A DNA stretch of 64,000 nt from Planctomycetes bacterium ADurb.Bin069 (GCA_002070955.1 MWEK01000022.1:1-64000); one strand, 5' to 3'; shown: positions 35,652-45,380, counted from the first letter of the stretch. Notes: generated from the letters alone by a model not told the origin. Numbers and translations: made by a program.

Positions 35652-38261
35652 TCACTTACACGCCGCGCGCACCTTTTTGGCCCGGGCGACTTCCACCTGA
35701 AGATCGAGCCGCTCGGCGCAGGCGATGAGCTTGTCGAAGAGCTCGGTGTTGAGCTTGCCCGGCGCCGTGAAGGGCGCGATGAAGACCGCCTGGCTCAGGA
35801 GGGCGAACGCGCGGGCGGGCTCGCCCTCGGCGATGAAAAGGTCCGCGAGCGCCTCGCGGGCCCAGGCGCTGTCGGCGCTGAGCGCGGTCAGATCCAGCAG
35901 GGCCGCCTTGAGCTCCGGGGCTTTGTCGCGCGCCAGCAGCCGGCAGAGCGTGCCGAGCGGTCCATGGTCGCCCGCCTCGGCCGCCAAGGCGGGGAAGCGC
36001 TTCCAGATCGCGGTGAGTTCCCGCGCGAAGCCCGCTTCGTCCTTGGCGCTCCGGCCCATCTGGGCCCGCTCCAAGAGCACGCGGAAGGCGTTGCGCGTGC
36101 CGCCGGCCAGCGCGGCCTCGAAGGCCCGGGCCGCGGCCGCGTCTTCGCCGCGGGCGCGGTGTACGAAACCCAGCAACGCGGCCGCGTCCCCCGGCAGCGC
36201 GTTGCGCTCCTTGAGGGCGAGAGCAAGGCTCTCGGCGTCGACGTCGTTGCCCGCGGCCAGGAGCGCCCAGGCGTAGTCGGCCAGGTCCCGCGGCTCCGCG
36301 TCCCGGGCGCGGGCGCGCGCCTTGAGGGCCTCGATATCGTCGCATTCGCCCGCGAACTCCAGGGCCGCGTCCTTGCCGGCGGCGGCCACGAAGGCGCGCC
36401 ATTCCCCATCGAAGGCTTCGAGCGCCACGCCGGCGGCCTCTTGGAACGCCGCCGGGAACTCCTTGACGCGCAGTCCGCGCAGAATGCGCTGGAGGACGCC
36501 GTGGCCGTGGCGCTCGATGAGAAGCTCGACCGCCAGCGGGCTTAAGGCGTAGGCGTTGAGCAGCTCCGCCGGCGAGCGCGGGCGGCGGAAGCGCCGGTCG
36601 AAGTCCGCGAGGGAGGGGATGTCGCCCCGCGCCACGGCGGTGCCGAGGGCCCGGAAGTTCGAGCGGGCGCCGCCCACGGGGCAGAGGCCTTCCTCGCGCA
36701 CCGAGATGCCTTCGGTGAGCCAGCGCGGGACGCGGTAGTCGGTTCCGGCGACGGTGAAGACGTGGGCGAACTCGTGCCAGACGCTGAGGGCGTGGTTGCC
36801 GGAGTAGGCCGGCGCCACGGTGACGGCGATGACCGGCCCGAAGCACACGCCCTGGGCCGGGAAATCCGGCAGGCCGAGAACGCGGCAGGAGAAGTGCTCC
36901 TGCCGGGGGTAGATCTCGACGTGCACGGGAACGGGCGGCGCCGCGCCGTACCGATCGCGGAAGAGCTCCGCCGCGCCGGCCAGCAGCGGGCCGAGGTAAT
37001 TCACGTAGAAGGGGAGCGTGTCCGCCGGGGCGTGAAAGATGATATCGCCCCAGGCCTCCGCGGCGTAAGCCCGGTCCAAGTGCGCCAGGAGCGCGCGGGT
37101 GTTGTTGAGCCAGATATTGTACGGATCGAGGGCGAAGCCCTCCTTGACGGCGTCGGCGGCGCGCCCATAGTTGCCGGCGCGCAGCTCGCCCAGGGCCAGG
37201 GTCGTATACAGCGGCCAATACGAGGCATCGAGGCGATGCGCGGCGCGGGCGCTCGCCAGGCCCAGCGGGTACTGGTTCTGCACTTCGCAACGCCGGGCGG
37301 CGGCCAGATAGAACGGCGCCGGCGCGCGGCTGACGGCCCGGGCGGCGGCCTCCGCCTCGCGCATGGCCTCGAAGCGGAACCAAAGGTGCGCGGTGACATA
37401 GAGTGCTCCGAGCGCCTCCAAGGAGGCGGGATTGACGGCGAGCGCGGCCCGGTAGCGCGCCATGGCGGGCTCGAGCAGGCCGTCGAAAAACTCCAGATCG
37501 CCGCGGGCGATGAGCGCCTGCTCGTGGCGCGGGTTCACCTCCAGCGCCTGCGCGATGAGCCGGCCCGCTTCCGGCAGGCGGAGCCCGCCGGCCGTCGGGT
37601 CGTCCAGATAGGTGCGGCCCAGCGCGGCGAGGGCATCGGGGTGGCCCGGAGCGATGGCGAGGGCGCGGCGCAGGTACTTGCGCGCTTCGGGGAAATCGTA
37701 CTTGGAGGCGAACAGCCCGGCGCCGAAGAGCAGGACGTCCGGGCGCTCTCGGCCCTGCTCGAGGGCCTGGGCCAGCATGACCTCGTTGGCTTCCTCGAAG
37801 CGGTTCAGCCCGACGAGCGCCCGGCCGAAGAGGACGAAGAGATCGGGCGGCGCGCCCAGGGCCTCCTCGCCGGTCATGCGCTCGTAGAAAAGGAGGGCCG
37901 CCTCGAAGCTCTCGCGCGCCTCGGCCGCGGCGCCCCTATGAGCCAGGATCTCGCCCCGCAGGCAGCAGGACTCGGGCGACGGCGGCAGCCCGGCCAGCAG
38001 CGCCTCGGCCTCGGCGAGCCGGCCGGTCGCGCGCAGAATCTCGCCGCGGATCAGGTCCGCCTCGCCGCCTTCGGGAAGGGCGGCGAGCGCCTCCGCGTGG
38101 CGGCCGGTCATGGCGAGGGCCCGGGCGCGCAGGTTCCGCGCGGCGGGATCGGCGGCGGTCTCGGCGATGAGATCGGCGTACCGGGCCCGGCGGAAGCGGT
38201 CGGCCGGCGTGTCCGCGGCGGCGGCGAGCAGCGCGGCGAGGCCGAGGATGCCGAGGGTCAT
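35652..38261 (-). CDS. Secreted TPR protein with HExxH (gluzincin-like) metallopeptidase domain
   Basis: An 869-residue protein with a short signal peptide (MTLGILGLAALLAAAADTPA). Residues about 25-420 are TPR-like repeats (for example YLRRALAIAPGHPDALAAL). A metallopeptidase-like segment follows: SVWHEFAHVFTVAG (His496, Glu497, His500) and, about 20 residues on, PRWLTEGISVREEG, which supplies the third-ligand Glu as in gluzincins. TPR-like repeats resume to the C-terminus. The fold is often annotated as peptidase MA-like in such proteins. The substrate is unknown. It converges with the preceding secreted TPR gene (5-nt gap). Confidence 0.83.
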   Translation of the reverse strand: MTLGILGLAALLAAAADTPADRFRRARYADLIAETAADPAARNLRARALAMTGRHAEALAALPEGGEADLIRGEILRATGRLAEAEALLAGLPPSPESCCLRGEILAHRGAAAEARESFEAALLFYERMTGEEALGAPPDLFVLFGRALVGLNRFEEANEVMLAQALEQGRERPDVLLFGAGLFASKYDFPEARKYLRRALAIAPGHPDALAALGRTYLDDPTAGGLRLPEAGRLIAQALEVNPRHEQALIARGDLEFFDGLLEPAMARYRAALAVNPASLEALGALYVTAHLWFRFEAMREAEAAARAVSRAPAPFYLAAARRCEVQNQYPLGLASARAAHRLDASYWPLYTTLALGELRAGNYGRAADAVKEGFALDPYNIWLNNTRALLAHLDRAYAAEAWGDIIFHAPADTLPFYVNYLGPLLAGAAELFRDRYGAAPPVPVHVEIYPRQEHFSCRVLGLPDFPAQGVCFGPVIAVTVAPAYSGNHALSVWHEFAHVFTVAGTDYRVPRWLTEGISVREEGLCPVGGARSNFRALGTAVARGDIPSLADFDRRFRRPRSPAELLNAYALSPLAVELLIERHGHGVLQRILRGLRVKEFPAAFQEAAGVALEAFDGEWRAFVAAAGKDAALEFAGECDDIEALKARARARDAEPRDLADYAWALLAAGNDVDAESLALALKERNALPGDAAALLGFVHRARGEDAAAARAFEAALAGGTRNAFRVLLERAQMGRSAKDEAGFARELTAIWKRFPALAAEAGDHGPLGTLCRLLARDKAPELKAALLDLTALSADSAWAREALADLFIAEGEPARAFALLSQAVFIAPFTAPGKLNTELFDKLIACAERLDLQVEVARAKKVRAACK

Positions 38262-38343
38262 GGTCGCATGTCTCCCTTCGCGGGTCGCGTTCGACAGGCG
38301 CGATGGTACAAGGCAACGCCGCCCGCCGCAAACCGCGGCGCTC

Positions 38344-38373
38344 TTGACGGAGCGGCGCGGCGGCATCGATACT
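38344..38373 (+). promoter_or_regulatory. Candidate leaderless promoter
   Basis: TTGACG, 18 nt and GATACT, with an ATG 7 nt after the -10 box. No ribosome site precedes the ATG. Confidence 0.5.
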
Positions 38374-38379
38374 GCGTGC

Positions 38380-39369
38380 ATGCGCCCGGACGACGCGCGC
38401 GGCATTATCGTCGGCATCGACGAAGCAGGCTACGGGCCTCTCCTCGGCCCGTACGTGCTCGGCATCAGCTTTTTCGCCTATCGCGGCGAGGGGAGCGTCG
38501 GCGCCGCCCCGCACGCGTTCTGGAAGGACCTCGCCGGCGCGGTGAGCCTCAAGCGCGCGCGGAACCGCATCGCCATCGCCGACTCCAAAACCCTCTATTC
38601 CCGCGCGGGCGGGTTCGCGGTCCTGGAGGAGAGCGTCCTGGCGCTGCTCGCGGGGCGCGGGACGCGGCCGGCGAGCTTGCGCGAGCTGCTCGCGGCGCTG
38701 GGCGCCCGCGCGGAGGCGCTCGATCGTTATCCGTGGTATCGCGGGCGGGACGTGCCCCTTCCCGCGGCGGCGTTCAAGCCGGTTATCGAGGCCCACGCGG
38801 CGCGCCTTGCGCGCTGCCAGGAGCGGAGCGCCTTCGAGTTCCGCGGCCTGCGCGCCCGCGTGGTGACCGAGGGCGAGTTCAACGAGCTCGTGGGGCGCAT
38901 CGGCAACAAGGCCGCCTTCGGGTTGGAATGCATCGGCGCGGCGCTGCGGCGCATCTTCTCCCGGAGCGGCGGCGGCGAGGTCCTGGCCCTCGTCGACCGC
39001 CAAGGCGGCCGCACCCGTTACGGGCGTTTTCTCTGGAAAGCGCTGTCGCCCCGGCGCGTCGCGGTGATCGTTGAGTCGGAGGAACGCTCGGCCTACCGCG
39101 TGGAAGGCGCGGATGGCGCGGTCATGACCGTGCACTTCACGGTGGAGGGCGAGAAAGGGGCGCTGCCCGTGGCGCTGGCCTCGATGGCCGCCAAGTACCT
39201 CCGCGAGCTCCACATGGGGCTGCTGAACCGGTATTTCAGCGAGAAGGTGGGGCCGGAACTGAAGCCGACGGCGGGGTACGCGAAGGACGCGCGGCGGTTC
39301 CTGGCGGACATCGAGGGCGCCTGCTCGGGCCGAGAGTTTCCCCTAGAACTCCTCGTCCGGCAGCGGTGA
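38380..39369 (+). CDS. Divergent RNase HII-like protein
   Basis: A 329-residue protein. The opening IIVGIDEAGYGPLLGPYV is close to the RNase HII start, with the catalytic Asp-Glu pair. IADSKTL corresponds to the DSK motif, VLALVDRQGGRTRYG can supply the third acid, and LPVALASMAAKYLREL resembles the RNase HII block that ends AKVTRD, but with Glu in place of the last Asp. At 329 residues it is far longer than RNase HII (about 200), with an insertion of about 100 residues after the DSK segment. Whether it cleaves RNA/DNA hybrids is an open question. Its mRNA may be leaderless. Confidence 0.7.
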   Translation: MRPDDARGIIVGIDEAGYGPLLGPYVLGISFFAYRGEGSVGAAPHAFWKDLAGAVSLKRARNRIAIADSKTLYSRAGGFAVLEESVLALLAGRGTRPASLRELLAALGARAEALDRYPWYRGRDVPLPAAAFKPVIEAHAARLARCQERSAFEFRGLRARVVTEGEFNELVGRIGNKAAFGLECIGAALRRIFSRSGGGEVLALVDRQGGRTRYGRFLWKALSPRRVAVIVESEERSAYRVEGADGAVMTVHFTVEGEKGALPVALASMAAKYLRELHMGLLNRYFSEKVGPELKPTAGYAKDARRFLADIEGACSGREFPLELLVRQR

Positions 39370-39376
39370 GAAACGG

Positions 39377-39399
39377 GCGCGGGGCATTATTACCCGCGC
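39377..39399 (+). terminator. Hairpin without T tract after the RNase HII-like gene
   Basis: GCGCGGG and CCCGCGC pair around a 9-nt A/T-rich loop, 7 nt after the stop codon. There is no T run, so termination is possible but not assured. Confidence 0.35.
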
Positions 39400-39530
39400 T
39401 CCGCCCGGCCGCTCGTTATCGGAAGGGGCTGCCGGGCACGCGGGTTGCGCCGCTGTCAAAGAGTCCGGGCGTTCTTGCCGAAGAATAAGTTGGAATCTCG
39501 TGTCCGGCGGGAGCGCGCATAGAGGGTAAC

Positions 39531-39929
39531 ATGAGTTTCGAGTACGAATCGGAACGGAAAAGCTTCGTCAAGATCAATATCGACATCCCGGTCCGATACA
39601 AGTTTCTGAGCAAGGTCATCGATCTGGCCGACGAGAACATCTACGAGGGAACGACGGCGCGCATCTCCGGCCACGGGCTCCTGCTGGTGGGCCGCATCCC
39701 GAGCGTGAGCTGGATTCCGGGGCTCCTCATGGAGAAAATAGTGCTCGGCCTGAACATTCTCCTGCCCAGCATCGACGTGCCGGTCAAAGCGCTCGCGCGC
39801 GTCGCCTGGGTGGAGGCCATCCCGGAAGGAACGGAGAAATGCGCGTTCGGCATGGCGTTCAAAGAGATCAGCAAGGAGTGCCAGGATCAGATCCTGAAGT
39901 ACATCATCCGCGCCCAGATAACCCGCTAG
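39531..39929 (+). CDS. PilZ domain protein
   Basis: A 132-residue single-domain protein. ERKSFVKINIDIPVRYKF resembles the PilZ opening (usually ERRxFxR, here with Lys at two Arg positions) and ARISGHGLLLVG corresponds to the D/NxSxxG loop. Cyclic di-GMP binding is typical of the family but, with the altered Arg positions, is uncertain here. It may act as a signalling partner for the pilus/secretion ATPases at 27-30 kb, which have MshEN-like domains. Confidence 0.75.
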   Translation: MSFEYESERKSFVKINIDIPVRYKFLSKVIDLADENIYEGTTARISGHGLLLVGRIPSVSWIPGLLMEKIVLGLNILLPSIDVPVKALARVAWVEAIPEGTEKCAFGMAFKEISKECQDQILKYIIRAQITR

Positions 39930-39984
39930 CCCGCCGCGCGCCGCGCGGCCCCGTTCCCGCCCCGCTTTCTGCCCGGCTTTGCTC

Positions 39985-41790
39985 ATGGAACCAGTGATCA
40001 CCGCCATCGGCGCGGTGGCGATCGCCGCCGTCCTGCAGGGGATCGCGCGGCAGGCCGTTCCCTTCTGGGCGTTCTGGGCCGCTTCGGGCGCCGCCGCCTG
40101 CGCCGGCGCGGCGCTCGGTCGCTTCGTGCTGGCGCGCCTGGCCCCGCCGCGTTTCGGACGCGCGGCGACGATCGTGACACTGGGGTTGCACGCGGCCGTC
40201 GTTGCCGCCGTTCCGGCCGGCGCGGCCGCCGCCAACCTGCTGCCGGTTGTGCTGGTGTACCTCGCGGTGGCCTGGAGCACCCACGGGAGCGTCGGCCGTC
40301 CGCTTGGATTCGGGCGCATGGAATGGGCGGCGCCGCGGCTATTTCTCATTCCCATGGCGCCCTTCGCCCTCGTGTACGCCATCGAAGAGGCTGCGGGGCT
40401 GTCGCCCCGGGTGATGGCCTTTCTGGCCGCGCATCCGGCCGTCGAGACCGCGCTCGGAGCGGTCTTCGTCGGGACGGTTCTCGCGGCGGGCTCGTCGGTT
40501 CTGCGCCATCTGTTTCCCGCGCGGCCGCTCGATGGCCCGGCGGCGGGGAACCTGGCCGCCCTTGCGGAGCGCGCGGGGGTGCGCTTCCGGGCGGCGTTCG
40601 TGTGGTTGACGGGGGCGCGCGCCCTCGTCAACGCCTGCGTCGCCGGCATCACGCCGCGGACGCGCTACCTGTTCGTGACGGACGGGCTCATCAAAGCGCT
40701 CGAGCCGCCGGAGGTCGAGGCGGTGCTCGCCCACGAGGTCAGCCACGTGCGCTGCCGCCATTTCGAGCTGCTGTTTCTCCTCGTCGCCGGCGCGTTCGGG
40801 GCCTGGAGCGGCCTTGCGCCGCGAATCGCGGGCGGGGACCCCGGGGCGGAACTGGCGTTCACGGCGCTCTGGTGGGGCGTTTTTCTCCTGGGACCCTTCG
40901 CGTGGGTGTCGCGGGTGTTGGAATTGGAGGCGGATCTGAAGGCGCTCGATCTGGGCATCGATCCCATGGCGCTGGTGCGGGCGCTCGATACGCTGCGGGT
41001 GCTGGCGCCGCCGCGGCGCCGCGGCCGGTCGTGGCGGCACTTCAGCATCCCGTACCGAATCCGCGCGATTCTGGACCACCTCGAATCGCCGCGGGCCCGG
41101 ACGCGCTTCCGGCGCCTGAAGCGCGGGATCGTCGCGCTGATCGTCGCCGCGGCCGCGGCCGGGGCGGTGTTGTGCGCGACGGCGAGCGGCGGAGCGCGCG
41201 GCGCGGGTCGGGATGCATCCCTCAGGGCGGCGCACATCCTCCTCGCGGGCGCGCGGTCGGCGCCGGAGTTGTACCGGCAGGCGGAGAAAGGGCTGCTGAG
41301 GTATCTGGCCGAGCGCGGCCTGCCGGCGGAGGCCCTCGCCGGCGCGCCCGGCGGGGCGCCGCCCGCGTGTCCGCCGGAGGATGTGGGCGGAGTGCTCGAG
41401 GCCCTCAGCCTGCTCGCCGAAGCGCGGGCCGGGCTGGGCAAGTTTCCGGCCTGGCTGCCGAGTTTCGCCGCCGCCCGCGGCCTTGCCGGTGGAGATGCCG
41501 CGCTGCCGCGGGTGCGGGCGGCCGGCGGCGCGCGGGACGCGACGGATGGCTTGCGCGCCGCCGCGGCGGAGCTGCGCGCGGAGCTCGAGAAGCTCCAATT
41601 CCGCTGGGACGGGCTCGGGTGGATCGATTTGGGGCTCCCGAGCGATGCGCCGGCCATCGCGGGGGCGCTGTGCGCCGTGCACGTCCGCCACGCGGGGTTC
41701 AAACTGCTCGCGGAGCTCTACGCCGCGTTGGGCGAAGAGGAATCCTCGGCGCGGGCGAAGGCGAAGGCGGCGGGCTGCCTGGAGCCTTGA
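39985..41790 (+). CDS. M48-family membrane metallopeptidase
   Basis: A 601-residue protein. Several membrane segments occupy the first 160 residues, then the peptidase core: LFVTDGLIKAL, the zinc motif VLAHEVSH (His250, Glu251, His254) and the third ligand in LELEADLKALDLG (Glu315 region). After another membrane helix (about residues 375-395) there is an Ala-rich helical tail of about 200 residues, perhaps TPR-like. It resembles HtpX/BepA-type quality-control proteases. ATG at 39985 is chosen over the TTG two codons upstream. Confidence 0.85.
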   Translation: MEPVITAIGAVAIAAVLQGIARQAVPFWAFWAASGAAACAGAALGRFVLARLAPPRFGRAATIVTLGLHAAVVAAVPAGAAAANLLPVVLVYLAVAWSTHGSVGRPLGFGRMEWAAPRLFLIPMAPFALVYAIEEAAGLSPRVMAFLAAHPAVETALGAVFVGTVLAAGSSVLRHLFPARPLDGPAAGNLAALAERAGVRFRAAFVWLTGARALVNACVAGITPRTRYLFVTDGLIKALEPPEVEAVLAHEVSHVRCRHFELLFLLVAGAFGAWSGLAPRIAGGDPGAELAFTALWWGVFLLGPFAWVSRVLELEADLKALDLGIDPMALVRALDTLRVLAPPRRRGRSWRHFSIPYRIRAILDHLESPRARTRFRRLKRGIVALIVAAAAAGAVLCATASGGARGAGRDASLRAAHILLAGARSAPELYRQAEKGLLRYLAERGLPAEALAGAPGGAPPACPPEDVGGVLEALSLLAEARAGLGKFPAWLPSFAAARGLAGGDAALPRVRAAGGARDATDGLRAAAAELRAELEKLQFRWDGLGWIDLGLPSDAPAIAGALCAVHVRHAGFKLLAELYAALGEEESSARAKAKAAGCLEP

Positions 41791-41805
41791 AGGCTGCGCG
41801 GGGGG

Positions 41806-42951
41806 TTAGGCCGAACCGCGGCCGCCGCCGGCGATTTTCTCGGTGAAGAGCCCCTCGGGCACGCCCGGATTGAGCCGCACCGAATCGGGCGGCAGGCGCC
41901 GCCGCGCCTGAGCGAGGGCCATGAGGGCGCGTTTGTTGGGCGGGCTCACGAAGAACGCGGCCCCGCCCCGGGCATCGAGGGCGGCGAGCGCCTCGTCGGG
42001 GGTGGGGAAAACCGCGATGCGGTTCCACGCCTGGGCGGCGTCCTCGGTCTCGAAGTAACGCCGCGCAACGAACCCCAGGCGCAAGTGCATCACCGCGAAC
42101 TCGTGCAGCGCGGTCGGAGTGTCGGGAGGCAGGAGCGATGCCGGCGGGACGTTCTCCTTCAGGGTGAAGAGCAGAAACTGGCGCGTCCCGGCGAAGGCGG
42201 CGCCCACCGCCACGGCGGTCGTCCCGCGGATCCGCAGATCCTCGTGAAACTCGCGCCACGCGCGGGCGCGGCCGGCGTCGTCCTCCCAGCGGTAGTCCTG
42301 GAGCGTGAAGCTTTCGTCGCAAGCGGCCACGAAGCGGTTGATGTCGAAGCCCTCCCGCGGCGGCGCGAGGTAGGTGTAGGAGCCGAAGCTCATGCCGAAA
42401 TCCAGCACGTTCACCAGGAGCGCCAGAGGGTAGAAGGCTTGCTCGGCCGCACCGCGCATCTCGTCGCGGAAGCGCCGGGCCGCCTTGAAGTGATGCAGGC
42501 CGTCGAAGGGAACGCAGGCCTTCAAGGCGAAGAAGCGCGCGAGTTCCCGCGCGGCGCGCTCGCCCGACACGGGCCACACCGCGTGAGTTTCGTGGGCGCG
42601 GGCATGCACCCGGGGCGGGACGCTGGGACCCCGCCCGAGAATCCGCTCGACCTCGAAGTGCGCGTCCTCGTAGCCCGCGACGACCACGCCCGTCTTGACG
42701 CCGGCGGTTCTGAGCGCCGCAAGCGCCGCCTCGGTGCGCGCGGGCTCGGCCTCGGCGATGGGGACCACATCGGGGTTTTCGACCTTGAAGGGATCGATGC
42801 CGGCGACGATCCCGAGGCGCGTTTTCTCCAGCCCGCCCGCGGTGCGGTAGTCCACGCGATAGGCGTAGAGGGCCGGAGCGCCGGGCGGGGGGGCCGCCGC
42901 GGCCTCGGCCGGCGCCGCCGGCAGGCAGATGAACGGGGCGATTGCGGTCAC
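41806..42951 (-). CDS. DUF1015 family protein
   Basis: A 381-residue protein. The start TAIAPFICLP fits the DUF1015 opening, and DGLHHFKAARRFRDEM corresponds to the family DGHHRYE-like motif. The function of the family is not well established; some members have been linked to serine or amino-acid phosphate chemistry. GTG at 42951 is chosen because it begins the conserved part; ATG at 43008 or TTG at 43038 would add non-conserved residues. It is divergent from priA and convergent with the M48 gene (15-nt gap). Confidence 0.72.
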   Translation of the reverse strand: MTAIAPFICLPAAPAEAAAAPPPGAPALYAYRVDYRTAGGLEKTRLGIVAGIDPFKVENPDVVPIAEAEPARTEAALAALRTAGVKTGVVVAGYEDAHFEVERILGRGPSVPPRVHARAHETHAVWPVSGERAARELARFFALKACVPFDGLHHFKAARRFRDEMRGAAEQAFYPLALLVNVLDFGMSFGSYTYLAPPREGFDINRFVAACDESFTLQDYRWEDDAGRARAWREFHEDLRIRGTTAVAVGAAFAGTRQFLLFTLKENVPPASLLPPDTPTALHEFAVMHLRLGFVARRYFETEDAAQAWNRIAVFPTPDEALAALDARGGAAFFVSPPNKRALMALAQARRRLPPDSVRLNPGVPEGLFTEKIAGGGRGSA

Positions 42952-43126
42952 GGTCCGTGTCTCAGCCTTCGAAGGTTGGGAGAAGCGCGCGCGCCGCGCG
43001 TCTCTCATCGCTTCGGACGGCGGGGCGGAGAAAGTCAAGGGGGGCCGGCCGGCGCGGCGGCGCCGTGGGGCTCGGCGCGGGGGAGGGTCGCAAGTTTATC
43101 GGAACGGCGGGGCGGCCGCCGGCATC

Positions 43127-43155
43127 TGGCGCCGGGCGGGGCGAAGGGTTACCTT
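43127..43155 (+). promoter_or_regulatory. Candidate leaderless promoter of priA (TGGCGC type)
   Basis: TGGCGC, 17 nt and TACCTT, with the priA ATG 8 nt after the -10 box and no ribosome site. The rest of the 212-nt gap shows no other signal that I trust. Confidence 0.45.
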
Positions 43156-43163
43156 GCTTGCCT

Positions 43164-45353
43164 ATGGCAACTTCGCCCCGCTGGGTTCACGTGGCCGTGG
43201 CGCGGCCGATCGATCAGCTCTTCACGTACGAGGCGCCCGAGGAACTGGGAGACCGCATCGCGCCGGGCGCGGTCGTCTCCGTGCCCTTCGGCCGGAGCTC
43301 GGCGCGGGGCATCGTGATCGGGCCGTCGGGGCCGCCGCCCCCGGGCGCGACGGGCAAGCGGATTCGGAGCGTGCTGCCGGAAGAGCCGTTGCTCACGGAA
43401 GAACTGCTGCGGTTGTTCGCGTGGGTGTCCCGGTACTACGGCTGCCCGCTCGGGGAGGCCATCGCGAACTCGGTGCCGCTCGGCAAGAGCGCGGGGCGGC
43501 CGCACCTGGCGGCGAAGGCCGCCGTTGCGGCGGATGTCCTGCGGGAGCAGATCGAGGCGCGGGGGGCGCGCGCCCCGGCGCAGGCGCGGATTCTCGCGGC
43601 GCTCATCGGCGCGGCGGGACAGGTGAACCGCACGGCGCTGCTCTCCGCGGCGCGCGCCAGCGGCGGAGCGCTCGCGGCGTTGATCCGCGCGGGGCTGGTG
43701 GCTCTCGAGGCCGAGGAGGAGCCGGTTCCCGCCGAGGATCCGGCCCGGATCGAGGAGCCCCGGGCGCTGCTTCCGGGGCAGGCGGCCGCGGCGGACGCGA
43801 TTCGCGCGGCGAGCGACAGCGGCGGGTTTCATCCCTTCCTGCTTTTCGGCGTGACGGGAAGCGGCAAGACCGAGGTGTACTTGCAGGCCATGGCCCATGT
43901 CGCGGCGCGAGGCGGCCAAGGCCTCGTGCTGCTGCCGGAGATCGCGCTCACGCCGCAGACCTTCCGCCGCTTTCGGGACCGGTTTCCAGGGACGGTATTG
44001 GTCCACTCGCTGCTGCCTGACCGCGAGCGGGTGCGCAACCTCCTCCTGGCCAAGCGCGGGCGGGCGACGGTGGTCATCGGCGCGCGCTCGGCGGTGTTCG
44101 CGCCCTTTGCGAACCTGCGGCTGATCGTGGTGGACGAGGAGCACGAGAGTTCGTTCAAACAGGAGAATCCGCCGCGCTGCCACGCCCGCGATGTGGCGGT
44201 TTACCGGGCCCGGGAGGCGGGCATTCCGATCGTTCTCGGATCGGCGACGCCGAGCCTGGAGAGCTATCACAACGCGCTGCAAGGGCGGTACCGGCTCCTA
44301 CGCCTGCCCTCCAGGGCGACGGCGCGGGGGGCGCCGGCCGTGCGCGTCGTCGATGTCTCGCGCGCTCGGAGCGGCGCCTCGCAGGTGTCGGGCGAGCTTG
44401 CGGACATCACGGCGAACGTGCTCCAGAACGGACGGCAGGCGATCTACTTTCTCAACCGGCGCGGGTTCGCGCCCGTCGTCAAATGCCAGCGCTGCGGGTA
44501 CGTGTTCCTGTGCGCCCAGTGCTCGGTGGGGCTCACGCACCACCGGCGCGGGGAGCTTCTGCTCTGCCACACGTGCGGCGCGGCCCTGCCGCGTCCGACC
44601 GCGTGCCCGCAATGCGGCGCGGGGCTGATCAGACTGCTGGGCGCGGGCACCGAGCGCATCGTTGAAGAGCTGCAGCGGCGCTTCCCGTCGGCGCGCGTCA
44701 GCCGTTTGGACCGCGATATCGCCTCGAGCCGCGCCAGTCTCCTCGGCGTGCTGCGCGACTTCGCCGAAGGCCGCACGGACATCATCGTCGGCACCCAGAT
44801 GATCGCCAAGGGCCATGACTTTCCCGAGGTGACCCTGGTGGGCATCATCTGCGCCGATGCGTCGCTGTACATGGCCGACTTCCGCGCCGCGGAGCGCACG
44901 TTTCAGTTGATCCACCAGGTGGTGGGGCGAGCGGGGCGGGGCGCGGAGCCGGGCACGGTGGTGATTCAAACCTTCAGCCCCGAGAATCAGGTCATCGGAC
45001 TGGCGGTGTCCGGCGCCTACGAGGAGTTCGCGGAGCGCGAACTGGCTCTGCGCCGTCCGCTGGGGTACCCGCCCTTCGGTCGCTTGCTGCGGGTCGTGGT
45101 CCAAGGCGCCCGCGAGGAAGCGGTCGCCGCCGCGGCCGGAGCCTGTGCGGCGGCGCTGGAGGGCGCTCCGTGCCGCGTTCTGGGTCCGGCGCCCTGTCCC
45201 ATTGCGAAGGCCAGGCGGCGCGTGCGGCGCCACCTCGTGGTGAAAGCGCGGGGGCCGGCGGAGATCCGGGAGGCGCTGCGCAGAATCAAGGGCGTGAAAG
45301 GCGCGCGGAGCGCGGCGATCGCGTGGGATGTGGATCCGATCGGATTCGCTTGA
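43164..45353 (+). CDS. priA: Primosomal protein N' (replication restart helicase PriA)
   Basis: A 729-residue DExH helicase that reloads the replisome at stalled forks. The N-terminal DNA-binding domain starts HVAVARPIDQLFTYEAP. The helicase core has Walker [18 protein letters not shown] (DExH), GSATPSLES and FLNRRGF. The zinc-binding insert carries Cys pairs in CQRCGYVFLCAQC and CHTCGAALPRPTACPQC. GTQMIAKGHDFPEV and VVGRAGRG are in the second RecA-like half. Length and order are standard. Confidence 0.97.
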   Translation: MATSPRWVHVAVARPIDQLFTYEAPEELGDRIAPGAVVSVPFGRSSARGIVIGPSGPPPPGATGKRIRSVLPEEPLLTEELLRLFAWVSRYYGCPLGEAIANSVPLGKSAGRPHLAAKAAVAADVLREQIEARGARAPAQARILAALIGAAGQVNRTALLSAARASGGALAALIRAGLVALEAEEEPVPAEDPARIEEPRALLPGQAAAADAIRAASDSGGFHPFLLFGVTGSGKTEVYLQAMAHVAARGGQGLVLLPEIALTPQTFRRFRDRFPGTVLVHSLLPDRERVRNLLLAKRGRATVVIGARSAVFAPFANLRLIVVDEEHESSFKQENPPRCHARDVAVYRAREAGIPIVLGSATPSLESYHNALQGRYRLLRLPSRATARGAPAVRVVDVSRARSGASQVSGELADITANVLQNGRQAIYFLNRRGFAPVVKCQRCGYVFLCAQCSVGLTHHRRGELLLCHTCGAALPRPTACPQCGAGLIRLLGAGTERIVEELQRRFPSARVSRLDRDIASSRASLLGVLRDFAEGRTDIIVGTQMIAKGHDFPEVTLVGIICADASLYMADFRAAERTFQLIHQVVGRAGRGAEPGTVVIQTFSPENQVIGLAVSGAYEEFAERELALRRPLGYPPFGRLLRVVVQGAREEAVAAAAGACAAALEGAPCRVLGPAPCPIAKARRRVRRHLVVKARGPAEIREALRRIKGVKGARSAAIAWDVDPIGFA

Positions 45354-45380
45354 GGGCGGCATCCGCGGCCGCCGGCCCGG

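Noticed and set aside
39440..39530. Sigma28-type motility promoter before the PilZ gene
   Set aside because: Only partial matches to both boxes, with a wrong spacer; no trustworthy promoter could be chosen in this gap.
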